From NCBI GenBank assembly GCA_965203215.1, contig CBDBBY010000001.1, positions 3,968,001 to 4,032,000 of the forward strand: a stretch of 64,000 nt of DNA, in the 5' to 3' direction. The translations under genes were made by a program, and so were the position numbers. Source of the DNA: CBDBBY01 sp965203215. GTDB taxonomy: Bacteria; Pseudomonadota; Alphaproteobacteria; Rhodobacterales; Rhodobacteraceae. Shown piece by piece: positions 46,706 through 55,362 of this stretch. Below the pieces are notes generated by a model. It saw only the letters and a list, made by a program, of their open reading frames with translations, was not told where the DNA came from and ran no database searches. Positions within the stretch are counted from its first letter, which is position 1; each line of letters begins with the position of its first letter.

Positions 46706-48148
46706 ATGACCGATCGCAATTCCATACAGTTCATTCTTGGCGGAAAAGTTGTCGAGTTGCACGATGTTGCACCGACAATGACCGTTATGGAATATCTGCG
46801 CGAGCATTGCGAAAGGCCGGGTACCAAGGAAGGTTGCGCCGAAGGAGATTGCGGCGCCTGCACCGTGGCACTTGGAACGCTTAAGGACGGCAAGCTTTTT
46901 TATCGTGCCGCAAATTCCTGCATTCAGTTCATGCCTACGCTGGACGGCTGCCACCTGCTGACCGTCGAAGACCTGCGCCAGCCGGACGGATTGCTGCATC
47001 CGGTCCAGCAGGAAATGATCCGCACGCACGGGTCGCAATGCGGCTTTTGCACCCCTGGAATTATCATGTCCATGTATGTGTTGTGGCGCAGTGCGGATAA
47101 TCCGACCCGGTCGGAAATCGAGGATGCTCTGGCCGGAAACCTGTGCCGCTGTACCGGCTATGGTCCAATTGTCGACGCGATGGAGGCGGCGGCCTCGAAA
47201 CCGGCGGTTTTGGAGCGCGAAGCGGCCATTCTTGAGTTGATGAAAGACATTCGGCCCCAGACCACTTTGCGGCTTGAGAATGCACAGAGCACCTTTGTTG
47301 CGCCCGTAAACACGGATGACTTCGCCGCCGCGTATCAGGCGACGCCAGGCGCGACCATCCTTGCCGGAGGCACCGATGTTGGCCTGTGGGTCACCAAGAT
47401 GAATCGCAAGCTGCCGCAGATCATCTACACCGGCAACGTCGCGGAGTTGCTGGAGATCCGCGAAACCGATGATTCCTTTCACATCGGCGGTGCGGTCCGC
47501 TACAGCGACCTGCCCGACAAACTGGGCGCAGCCTACCCCGATTTTGCTGAAGTCGTGCGCCGCCTCGGATCAAGGCAGGTGCGCAATCTTGGCACCATGG
47601 GCGGAAACATCGCAAACGGCTCTCCCATCGGGGACACGCCGCCCCTGCTAATCGCCATGAATGCGCGGTTGGTGCTGAATAAGGGCGGCAGGCGCCGCGA
47701 ACTGCCGATCGAGGACTTTTTCATCGACTACGGAAAACAGGATCGGCAACCGGGCGAGTTCCTTGAAAAGATCATTATCCCCAAACCACCACAGGATTGG
47801 CGCTTTGCGGCCTACAAGATATCAAAACGCTTCGATCAGGATATTTCCGCCGTCTGTGCAGCCTTCAACCTGCGCATCGAAGGCGGCCAGGTGCTGGACG
47901 CACGCATTGCGTTTGGCGGTATGGCGGCCACTCCCAAACGTGCTGCATCGACAGAAATGGCGCTTGTTGGACGCGCGTGGACCCCTGATGCGATCGAGGA
48001 TGCCTGCACAGCCCTGAAGACCGATTTCCAACCGATCACCGACATGCGCTCATCCGCTGAATATCGAATGATTGTCGCGCAGAACCTGATGCGCAAATTT
48101 CACATCGAATATTCCACGAACCTGGACAAAACACGCGTTCTCGCGTGA
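46706..48148 (+). CDS. xdhA: Xanthine dehydrogenase small subunit (Fe-S and FAD domains)
   Basis: A 480-residue subunit. The first [2Fe-2S] cluster is in EGCAEGDCGACTVAL, with its last Cys in RAANSCIQF; the second is CGFCTPG with CRCTGYG; the FAD-binding domain follows (ATILAGGTDVGLW; RNLGTMGGNIANGSPIGD). It passes electrons from the molybdenum subunit to NAD+. The ATG at 46706 is set by the family start and an AAGGA site; a long open frame upstream is spurious. Its stop is close to the xdhB start. Confidence 0.96.
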   Translation: MTDRNSIQFILGGKVVELHDVAPTMTVMEYLREHCERPGTKEGCAEGDCGACTVALGTLKDGKLFYRAANSCIQFMPTLDGCHLLTVEDLRQPDGLLHPVQQEMIRTHGSQCGFCTPGIIMSMYVLWRSADNPTRSEIEDALAGNLCRCTGYGPIVDAMEAAASKPAVLEREAAILELMKDIRPQTTLRLENAQSTFVAPVNTDDFAAAYQATPGATILAGGTDVGLWVTKMNRKLPQIIYTGNVAELLEIRETDDSFHIGGAVRYSDLPDKLGAAYPDFAEVVRRLGSRQVRNLGTMGGNIANGSPIGDTPPLLIAMNARLVLNKGGRRRELPIEDFFIDYGKQDRQPGEFLEKIIIPKPPQDWRFAAYKISKRFDQDISAVCAAFNLRIEGGQVLDARIAFGGMAATPKRAASTEMALVGRAWTPDAIEDACTALKTDFQPITDMRSSAEYRMIVAQNLMRKFHIEYSTNLDKTRVLA

Positions 48149-48165
48149 CCGGAAGGAAGCTCAAA

Positions 48166-50496
48166 GTGAATAGCCCATCCCCGTTGCAATCGCAGACCGC
48201 CACCATATCAGGTGGCATTCGCACCAGGCTGGCGCATGAAAGCGGTGAAAAGCACGTAACCGGCTCAGCGGCTTATATCGACGACATGCCAGAGCCGCGC
48301 GGCCTGCTGCACCTTTACCCCTATCTCAGCACCCGGCCCCACGCCCGCATCACGCGGCTGGACCTCAGCCGGGTCGAAGCCGCCTCCGGCGTTCATTGTG
48401 TCGTGACCATGGACGACATTCCCGGCACCAACGATTTCAGCCATGGCGGGTTGGGCGATGACCGGGTGTTGTCTGGTGATCTAGTTGAATATTCCGGCCA
48501 AATCCTGTTTGCCGTCGCGGCCGAAACGCGCGCTCAGGCGCGCGATGCGTTGGCTCTCGTCGAGATAGAATACGAAGACCTGCCGGCGATTTTGTCGGTG
48601 GATGCAGCAAAGGCTGCCAACTGTTTCCACACTCCTCCCCGCACTCTGGCTCGCGGCGACAGCGCCCGGATCATCGAAGCCGCGCCGCACCGTCTGTCGG
48701 GGCGCATCAGCAATGGCGGTCAGGAACATTTCTATCTGGAAGGTCATATTTCCGTGGCTGTGCCCAAAGAAGATGGAGAAGTTCATCTTTACAGCGCAAC
48801 ACAGGACCCCAGCGCCGTGCAAGGCATCATAGCGCGGATCCTGGCCCAGCCTTCCAACACCGTCACAGTCGAAGTCCGCCGTCTGGGCGGTGGATTTGGC
48901 GGCAAGGAAACCACGCCGACCCAAATCGCGGCCATCGCAGCGGTGGCGGCCAAAAAAACCGGCAAGCGCGTCAAGTTGCGGTTGGATCGTGACGACGACA
49001 TGCTGGCGACCGGCAAACGTCACTCCTTTTTTACCGATTTCAGCGTTGGTTTCGACGACAGTGGACGGGTTGAAGGCATCGAGCTTGAAATCCACGGCCA
49101 ATGCGGCAGTTCGATGGACCAGTCCGAACCGGTGGTGAACCGGGCCGTGTTTCACTCGGACAATTGCTATTATCTGGAAAACTTCAAGGCGACCTGCCAC
49201 TACTGGAAAACCCACACAGTCAGCGCCAATGCGTTCCGCGGCTTTGGTTCTCCACAGGGCATGCTGATCATCGAAAGGATCATGGACCGGATCGCGCGAC
49301 ATTTGGGCAAAGACCCGCTTGATGTGCGCAAGGTCAATTTCTATGGGCGCAACGGGCGCAGTACCACGCCGTTCGGCGCCGATGTACGCGACAATATCCT
49401 CGACCGATTGATTCCCGAAATCGTGGAATCCTCGGACTATTACGCCCGCCGCGAAGAGATCGAAGCGTTCAACGAAAACTCGCCCTGCCTGAAGAAAGGT
49501 CTGGGGCTGACGCCAATCAAATATGGCATTGGTTTCGGCTTGAATTTCCTGAATCAGGGCGGCGCGCTGCTGCACGTCTATGCAGACGGGTCGCTGCATA
49601 TCAATCATGGCGGCATCGAAATGGGCCAGGGACTGCACACCAAGGTTGGCCAGGTCGTAGCAGAAGAGCTTCAGGTTGATGTCGAACGGATCAGAGTTTC
49701 GGCCACTTCGACCGAAAAGGTTCCAAATACTATTGCGACGGCGGCCTCGTCGGGCACCGACATCAATGCGGCGGCCGCGTTGAACGCCGCTGGCAAGATC
49801 AAAACGCGCCTGACCGATTTCCTGTGCGAAAAATACGCCGTTCCCCGTAAGCAGGTCGTGTTCCTGCCCAACCGGGTCCGGGTTGGCAATCAGGAGATTT
49901 CCTTTGACCAACTGGCCGGTCAAGCCTTCATGAATCGCGTGTCGCTTTCGGCAACGGGTCATTACAAATCACCTGAGAACGAATATGATCCCGTCGCCAT
50001 GAGGGGCCAACCGCATCGGTATTATGTCTATGGCGCAGCGGTTGCCGAGGTTCTGGTTGACACTCTGACCGGCGAAAGCAAGGTCACCCGTGTGGATATC
50101 CTGCATGACGTCGGTAAATCATTGAATCCGGCGCTGGATTACGGGCAACTCGAAGGCGGTTTCATTCAGGGCATGGGCTGGATGACGACCGAAGAACTGG
50201 TCTGGGACGGCGATGGCCATTTGAAGACACACGCTCCTTCCACCTACAAGATCCCGACCTTCAGTGACCGGCCCGATGATTTTCGCATGGCCTTTGTCGA
50301 CTGGTCGACCAATATCGACGATTCCGTATTCCGCTCGAAGGCTATCGGCGAGCCGCCGCTCTGCCTTGCCATTTGCGTGCTGAGCGCGATGTCCGATGCG
50401 GTGGCGAATACGGTTCAAAGAAACGACTTCAAGGGGCTAAACTGCCCCGCTACGGCAGAGAACGTCCTGATGACCCTGCAGCGGTACCGACAATGA
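48166..50496 (+). CDS. xdhB: Xanthine dehydrogenase large (molybdopterin) subunit
   Basis: A ~776-residue molybdenum-binding subunit. It shows the molybdopterin motifs GGGFGGKE and FRGFGSPQG, substrate-binding Arg/Glu regions, and the catalytic Glu near the C-terminus in KAIGEPPLCLA. It oxidises hypoxanthine and xanthine to urate. The GTG at 48166 has a GGAAGGAAG site upstream; a GTG at 48145 overlapping the xdhA stop is the alternative. The stop overlaps the start of the broken xdhC. Confidence 0.96.
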   Translation: MNSPSPLQSQTATISGGIRTRLAHESGEKHVTGSAAYIDDMPEPRGLLHLYPYLSTRPHARITRLDLSRVEAASGVHCVVTMDDIPGTNDFSHGGLGDDRVLSGDLVEYSGQILFAVAAETRAQARDALALVEIEYEDLPAILSVDAAKAANCFHTPPRTLARGDSARIIEAAPHRLSGRISNGGQEHFYLEGHISVAVPKEDGEVHLYSATQDPSAVQGIIARILAQPSNTVTVEVRRLGGGFGGKETTPTQIAAIAAVAAKKTGKRVKLRLDRDDDMLATGKRHSFFTDFSVGFDDSGRVEGIELEIHGQCGSSMDQSEPVVNRAVFHSDNCYYLENFKATCHYWKTHTVSANAFRGFGSPQGMLIIERIMDRIARHLGKDPLDVRKVNFYGRNGRSTTPFGADVRDNILDRLIPEIVESSDYYARREEIEAFNENSPCLKKGLGLTPIKYGIGFGLNFLNQGGALLHVYADGSLHINHGGIEMGQGLHTKVGQVVAEELQVDVERIRVSATSTEKVPNTIATAASSGTDINAAAALNAAGKIKTRLTDFLCEKYAVPRKQVVFLPNRVRVGNQEISFDQLAGQAFMNRVSLSATGHYKSPENEYDPVAMRGQPHRYYVYGAAVAEVLVDTLTGESKVTRVDILHDVGKSLNPALDYGQLEGGFIQGMGWMTTEELVWDGDGHLKTHAPSTYKIPTFSDRPDDFRMAFVDWSTNIDDSVFRSKAIGEPPLCLAICVLSAMSDAVANTVQRNDFKGLNCPATAENVLMTLQRYRQ

Positions 50497-50793
50497 CCAT
50501 GACCGGTAGCTGGCCCAGCGATGCCCTGCAGTTGCTGAAAAAGGAAACCGCCTGCGTTGGGGTCGTCATGGCCGAATCCCGGAGCTCCGCGCCTCGGGAA
50601 GCTGGCGCGTGGATGGTTGCTGGGCCGGGCATGTTCGCGGGGTTGATCGGTGGCGGGATGTTGGAGGTCGATGCACTTATCAAGGCCCGCCAGATGCTGG
50701 CCGATCTTCCCGCCCGCCCACGACGACCGAAACCTGCGCGTCGGGCCCGGCGCTGGGTCAATGTTGCCGCGGTCGAGCTGCACACGGCTGGAG
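50493..50793 (+). pseudogene. xdhC: XdhC (molybdenum cofactor insertion factor), truncated and frameshifted
   Basis: The start MTMTGSWPSDALQLLKKE... APREAGAWMVAGPG and LIGGGMLEVDALIKARQML matches the N-terminus of XdhC. After about residue 72 the family sequence (HDDRNLRVGP, PALGQCC, VELHTAG) is split over three frames, so several indels are present, and everything after ~110 residues is missing. It begins with an ATGA overlap with xdhB. The homology ends at the edge of the 146-bp repeat flanking the IS1634 element. Without XdhC, XdhAB would need another insertion factor. Confidence 0.85.
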
Positions 50794-50939
50794 AGCGGGA
50801 ATATTCCGACGCGAAACGCCTGCGATAGCTTGATTGGACGAACGCACCTACGCCGACGCGAGCGCAACCCGCTGTTGCAATAGGAACGGAATTCCCGAGT
50901 GAAGCTGAATCAGGCGTTCTGTTTCGCTTTGATATGATT
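50794..50939. repeat. 146-bp direct repeat, left copy (IS1634 target duplication)
   Basis: A 146-base sequence, identical base for base to 52878-53023. The two copies sit exactly against the two ends of the IS1634-family element. IS1634-type elements are known for making unusually long, variable target duplications, so this is best read as the left target-site duplicate. Confidence 0.92.
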
Positions 50940-52877
50940 CCTGACTTCGACATTTTTTTCTGCCAACCACTTGTTTTTTCGTGTTTGTGCCTAAATTTTA
51001 GGCACTACATTCCGCTGTTTTTCAGGCTGTTCCCGGCGGCCTCATTCGATCCAGTAGGGCGTGCGGGACATCGGAAGTCCCAGGGTCCGGCAGATGCGGT
51101 CCATGTCCGGCGTCGTTTTCGACGGGAGCGCGTAGCGCCGTTTCGAACGCATGTCGCGCACGATCGAGCATTGCCGGGCGGCGAGGGCGGTCCGGATCCT
51201 TTCCGGCGACATCCGCTCCCCCTGCCGCAGCGCGATCCTATACGCCAGATGACGCACGCAGGCGAACGCCATGTAGGCGATGGCGATGTGCGCCTTCACC
51301 CGGTCGGGCTTCCAGTGGAACACCGGCCGCACCTTGAGGTCGTGCTTGGTGATCCGGAAGCTCTCCTCGACCCTCCAGAGTTCGCGGTAGCGGGCGAACA
51401 GCTCGGAATGGCCCATGTCGGGCGTATTGGTGACGACGCCCTTCAGCCCGTCCCAGCGGGCGGCCTCCTTGATCTTTGTCTCGTCGACTTCCAGCCGGGC
51501 CTTTCCCGTGAGCTTGACGAACCGGCCGAAGCCGCGTCCGGAGAGTGCCTGAGCGGGATTGGCGCTTCGGCCGAGCTTGCGGACCAGCTTGTCGATCGCC
51601 TTCTTCCGGTCGGCGGCGTCCTTTTTGGCCCGCTTCCGGCTCCAGCCGACGACGATGCGGCGACCCTTGTGCTTGAACTCAGCCGAAAGCGAGTCCTCGG
51701 AGCCGCCGGTCGTCTTGTAGGCTTCGAGGTCGAGAATCCGCTCCTTCAAGTCCTTCGGCAGCGATTTCAGCCGGGCGCCGACAATATACTGGAGATCCCG
51801 GTCCTCCATGTCCTTGAGGTTCGCCTCGCCGAACATGCCCCGGTCGGCGACATGGATCGCCGTCTCGACCCCTTCGCGCTTCCGCATGTTCTCCAGCGAC
51901 GGGATCAGGCTCTTTCCTTCATACTCCGATCCCGGGAACACTTCGTAGCCGATCGGCAGCCCGTCGGACGTGACCATCAGCGCAAGCAGGACCTGGGTCC
52001 GGGCGTGCCGGCCGTTCTTGGAGAAGCCGAACTCGCGCAGTCCGTCCGCATCGACCGACTCGAAGTGCAGCGTCGTGCAGTCGAAGAAGACCACGCTCGC
52101 CGGCTCCGGCAGAAGCCTCCGCGCCGCCCCGGCCGCGAGATCCTTCATGCTTTCGATCGCTTTTTCGTCCAGCCGGTCCATCATCCGGTAGATCCTCTGC
52201 ACCGGGATCGAAACTCCGAGATCGCTCTCCAGCCGCCTTGCGGTGCCGCGCTTGCTTTCGGGATTGGCGATGCGCGCCGTCGCGATATGCCGAAGCGTCT
52301 CGCGCGCCGTGCGGTTCCTCTTGGTCGGCAGCAGCCCGTCGAAGCCAAGCTGGCGGTAGACGGCCCCGTAGGCCTCGTGGAAGCCGGTCACGACCCGATG
52401 CTCCTCGCGGGTCTCCTCGATGACGACCGGCGGACCCGCCTTCGCCTTCTCCCGCCGGGTCTCGATCGCCAGATCGACGAGCTTCTCCTGCGGAAGCAGG
52501 GAGGGCTGCCGCTCGCACCGGATTTCGACCTTGATGGTCTCGCCGAGCTCCATGAGCTCCTCCAGTTCGGCGTCGGTCTTGGCGACGCCGACGTGGCGGA
52601 CGATGCGCTGGCTCACTTTCCGGCCCTCGCGCACGGATTCGACGAGCTGGACGGACTTCCTGGAGCTTCCGGGCCTGGCTTTGACGCGGAGGAACATGAT
52701 GCAATTCCTGATTCGGCGTTTTCCGAATCACTAGCATGCTTTTCCGGAATGCGCAAGATTATTGTCCTTGAAGCACTACATTTTCCGCTGGAGCACGACG
52801 GAGCCGGAATTCCCTTGCGCGCAACGCCCCGGAAAGCCGGAACGGCGCTGAAATCGAGTCAAACTGTCGAAGTCAGG
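50940..52877 (-). mobile_element. Complete IS1634-family insertion sequence (1938 bp)
   Basis: The element has 13-base perfect terminal inverted repeats (CCTGACTTCGACA inward from both ends), a single full transposase gene on the minus strand and a 146-base direct repeat on both sides. It lies just after the broken xdhC. Confidence 0.92.
51042..52697 (-). CDS. IS1634 family transposase
   Basis: A 551-residue DDE transposase with no frame breaks. The acidic triad is visible as VVFFDCTTLHFES (first Asp), AIHVADRGMFGE (second Asp) and LWRVEESFRITKHDL (Glu). The N-terminus (VQLVESVREGRKVSQRIVRHVG) is the family type. Likely active. A 677-residue open frame on the opposite strand is not a gene. 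Confidence 0.95.
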   Translation of the reverse strand: MFLRVKARPGSSRKSVQLVESVREGRKVSQRIVRHVGVAKTDAELEELMELGETIKVEIRCERQPSLLPQEKLVDLAIETRREKAKAGPPVVIEETREEHRVVTGFHEAYGAVYRQLGFDGLLPTKRNRTARETLRHIATARIANPESKRGTARRLESDLGVSIPVQRIYRMMDRLDEKAIESMKDLAAGAARRLLPEPASVVFFDCTTLHFESVDADGLREFGFSKNGRHARTQVLLALMVTSDGLPIGYEVFPGSEYEGKSLIPSLENMRKREGVETAIHVADRGMFGEANLKDMEDRDLQYIVGARLKSLPKDLKERILDLEAYKTTGGSEDSLSAEFKHKGRRIVVGWSRKRAKKDAADRKKAIDKLVRKLGRSANPAQALSGRGFGRFVKLTGKARLEVDETKIKEAARWDGLKGVVTNTPDMGHSELFARYRELWRVEESFRITKHDLKVRPVFHWKPDRVKAHIAIAYMAFACVRHLAYRIALRQGERMSPERIRTALAARQCSIVRDMRSKRRYALPSKTTPDMDRICRTLGLPMSRTPYWIE

Positions 52878-53023
52878 AGCGGGAATATTCCGACGCGAAA
52901 CGCCTGCGATAGCTTGATTGGACGAACGCACCTACGCCGACGCGAGCGCAACCCGCTGTTGCAATAGGAACGGAATTCCCGAGTGAAGCTGAATCAGGCG
53001 TTCTGTTTCGCTTTGATATGATT
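52878..53023. repeat. 146-bp direct repeat, right copy (IS1634 target duplication)
   Basis: Identical to 50794-50939; the right target-site duplicate of the IS1634-family element. Confidence 0.92.
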
Positions 53024-53122
53024 GTCTCCCATGCATTCATGCGCGGGGCTCGTTGCGAGCGAACGCAACGAGCCTATGCCGACTAATGCCGCAAACAAAC
53101 ACGCGGCAGCGACCCCGGTTGG

Positions 53123-53344
53123 TCAGTTGGGCAAAGTTGTATCAATGCCCGCCGCGAGGAAATTCATCCCCTTGATACCGCCGATATCGAGGCTTGCGCC
53201 TGACGCGACAACCTCGGCCCCGGCATTGTCGCTGATCGGTCCGGCAAAGGGATGGAAGGTTCCGTTGCGGATGTCATCCTGCCTGGCAAGAATTGCGGCG
53301 CGCTGATCGTCGGCCAGATCGGCAGAAGGACCCGCCACCTCCAC
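53123..53344 (-). pseudogene. BMP family binding protein, C-terminal remnant
   Basis: The minus strand encodes DDIRNGTFHPFAGPISD, EVVASGASLDIGGIKGMNF and a final IDTTLPN, the C-terminal ~65 residues of a BMP-family ABC binding protein. It is not a copy of the protein at 32647-33672. The rest of the gene is missing. The flanking 53024-53122 and 53345-53516 hold no supported gene. Confidence 0.65.
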
Positions 53345-53769
53345 CGCGCCCTCCGCTCAAGACCGAGGAGCAGCCGGACGCTGGACGGGCGACAACACAG
53401 CCGGTCTGACGCAAGCTGCGCTCTGCGCAAAGGAATCACCAGCGGGCTGAAACGGGGGTCGCCCGCGAATGCCATTCAGTAGTGTACCGATAATTTTGCA
53501 ATTGCGATCAGAAATGTCAAGATTTGGTTTCGGGTTCGATGTCCTTCGGTTGAGGCCGGGTGCATGGATTCTTTTCCGCGTTTCGGATCCGGCTGCTTGG
53601 GTTGGACGCGACCTCGTGCCGAGGCCACGCCGCTTGCCCGAAGCCGTGGGCCGGCAGAGACACGTTGTTCCGGATCATCCGGAGCTCGCAGCCGCAAGGG
53701 TCGAACCGAACGTCGCGGCCCGGAAACGCCTGGACGTCCGCATGCCGAAATCCTCCGAAGATTCCAAAA

Positions 53770-54016
53770 CCGCCGCCGATGATTTTGCCCAAGGTGCAGA
53801 TGTCGGGCGTCACCCCGTAGCGCTTTTGCGCTCCGCCGTAAGCCATGCGGAACCCCGTCACGATCTCGTCGAAAATCAACAGGATGTGGTATTTGTCGCA
53901 AAGAGCGCGCAGGCCCTGCAGATAGCCCGGGTCGGCGGGAATGATGCGCTACAATGGCTCTACAATGATAGCGGCGACGTTGTTGTGTTTCGCCAACAAT
54001 GCTTCAAACGCCGCTA
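53770..54016 (-). pseudogene. Class III aminotransferase fragment (copy B side)
   Basis: The minus strand encodes AFEALLAKHNNVAAIIVEPL, an in-frame TAG at 53949-53951, then ADPGYLQGLRALCDKYHILL, FDEIVTGFRMAYGGAQKRYG and TPDICTLGKIIGGGF. It is a middle piece of an aminotransferase related to, but not identical with, the intact one at 55363-56646. After GGGF the sequence changes to unrelated material reaching 53517. Confidence 0.75.
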
Positions 54017-54196
54017 AGGGCGGCCAAGACGCTTTCGGCGGATGTCCGTGTACGCTCCGATTTTGTCCGTGAGACCTCGACCCGAAAGTTTGCGGATCGT
54101 TTTCCGGTCCGTGCCTGTCCGTCGCGCAGTCGCGCTGATCGACAGGAATTCTCGTTTCAGTTCTTGCCATACTACGATCTTCTCCGACTTGATGAT
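54017..54196 (-). mobile_element. IS21 family IstA N-terminal remnant (copy B)
   Basis: IIKSEKIVVWQELKREFLS then SATARRTGTDRKTIRKL and about 25 more residues, the IstA helix-turn-helix region. Unlike copy A, the frame stays open past KTIR. No catalytic core is present. Confidence 0.7.
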
Positions 54197-54263
54197 CCGA
54201 TTCGGACCTCCTTCGGCAAAAATTATCTGTAGTACATTGACAGAAGCACCAAAAAAGGTACAT

Positions 54264-54881
54264 ATGAATGCGAGAGAGATGAAGTGATTGCCTGCCTCTT
54301 TCTTCAGAAGAGAGAATGGTTCCGGACCTGTTCGGGACCTATCAATTTCCCACACATGACTCGGTGATCATTCCGTGTGTCCTTATGCTTCGGTTTCGCT
54401 GCATCTGTGGCGCGAAGATCGTCCACGCAACCCGGAACTCAAGGATTCCGAGGAGCGGTTGCCGATTCGACCTGTGGAATCCGGCGCTTCGACCGCTGAT
54501 TTATGGGTTGTCGGGTTCGGCGGAACCTTCGGTCGCCCGGCAGCAGGCCGCCGAAGGGCGGAACGCAGAGTCAAGTGTGTCTTGTTGATAGGTTCGGGAC
54601 TGGTTGCTGGGTTTAAGCGCGGAAGATCGAAAGACAATTGGAGTTGCTGTCAAAACTGTCGAATACGGCTGCCAATAGGCATGCCTGCATGTCGTCCGGT
54701 GAGTGGAAGAAAGAGTCTTTGGGAAGTTCGTGTGGATATATCTGATGGTCGGATCGCGCGAGTATTCTTTTGCGGACATGATGGGGCCATGGTCTTGCTG
54801 CATGAAATCGTCAAGAGAACGCAAAAGACGCCAGCCAAGGATCTGGATCTCGCGATGAAGCGCCTGAATGGAGCGAGGTGA
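54264..54881 (+). pseudogene. HigB/RelE-like toxin, copy B, interrupted
   Basis: The ATG at 54264 gives MNAREMK and then a TGA where copy A has CGA. A 253-base insertion at 54339-54591 splits the gene, and the same one-base loss as in copy A follows near 54670. The C-terminal half (GMPACRPVSGRKSLWEVR ... LAMKRLNGAR) is intact and ends overlapping the antitoxin ATG. It carries three inactivating lesions. Confidence 0.78.
54339..54591. mobile_element. 253-bp MITE-like insertion with 9-bp target duplication
   Basis: The element begins CTATCAA and ends TTGATAG; its ends form an imperfect ~26-base terminal inverted repeat (about 19 of 26 positions pair, including the outer 7). It is flanked by GTTCGGGAC at 54330-54338 and 54592-54600. 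Copy A of the repeat has the empty site, GTTCGGGAG, at 18011-18019. No transposase is encoded. It has not been matched to a named IS family. Confidence 0.85.
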
Positions 54882-55177
54882 TGAGCAAACATGAGATCGA
54901 AGCTGGTGGCGTCGGAAGTTCGTTTGATGACTTCCTCGAGGACGAAGGCATTCTCGACGAGGTGACTGAACTCGCGGTCAAACGAGTGCTCGCATGCCAG
55001 CTGGCCGAGGAAATGAAGGCGAGGAAGATCACCAAGACAGCGCTGGCGCGACGGATGCAGACCAGCCGCAGTCAAGTGGACCGCCTTCTGGATCCTGAGC
55101 ATGAAGGCGTGACTCTCGGGACCATCATCAAAGCGGCGCGTGTCGTAGGTCGGCGGCTGGAGCTTCAGCTCGTGTGA
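54881..55177 (+). CDS. XRE family antitoxin (HigA-like), copy B
   Basis: A 98-residue antitoxin differing from the copy at 18301-18597 by one residue (ALARRM instead of ALARQM). Helix-turn-helix at KITKTALARRM and SRSQVDRLLDPE. Its frame is kept although its toxin carries three lesions, so it may still act as a repressor or against related toxins. The following 185 bases hold no supported gene. Confidence 0.88.
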   Translation: MSKHEIEAGGVGSSFDDFLEDEGILDEVTELAVKRVLACQLAEEMKARKITKTALARRMQTSRSQVDRLLDPEHEGVTLGTIIKAARVVGRRLELQLV

Positions 55178-55362
55178 TGGCGCCTCCCGCCAAAAAATCT
55201 GCCGAAGACGGCGCGAAGCGAAAAACATCTGATGCTGCACGACGTCCCGACTGCGAAGAAGCGTCGATAGCGGAACGTCGTCGACGCAGTGGATCTACGG
55301 CACGGATTGCCGACCGTTGATTTGCGCATGCCCGCTGGCGTCGAGCATTCCGCTGTCGCCAG

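Noticed and set aside
50934..52967. 677-codon open frame antisense to the IS1634 transposase
   Set aside because: The transposase with its DDE residues is on the other strand, and the element ends fit it.
54375..54881. 168-codon open frame spanning the MITE-like insertion and the toxin remnant
   Set aside because: The first part is inside the non-coding insertion; the frame is an accidental fusion with the toxin C-terminus.
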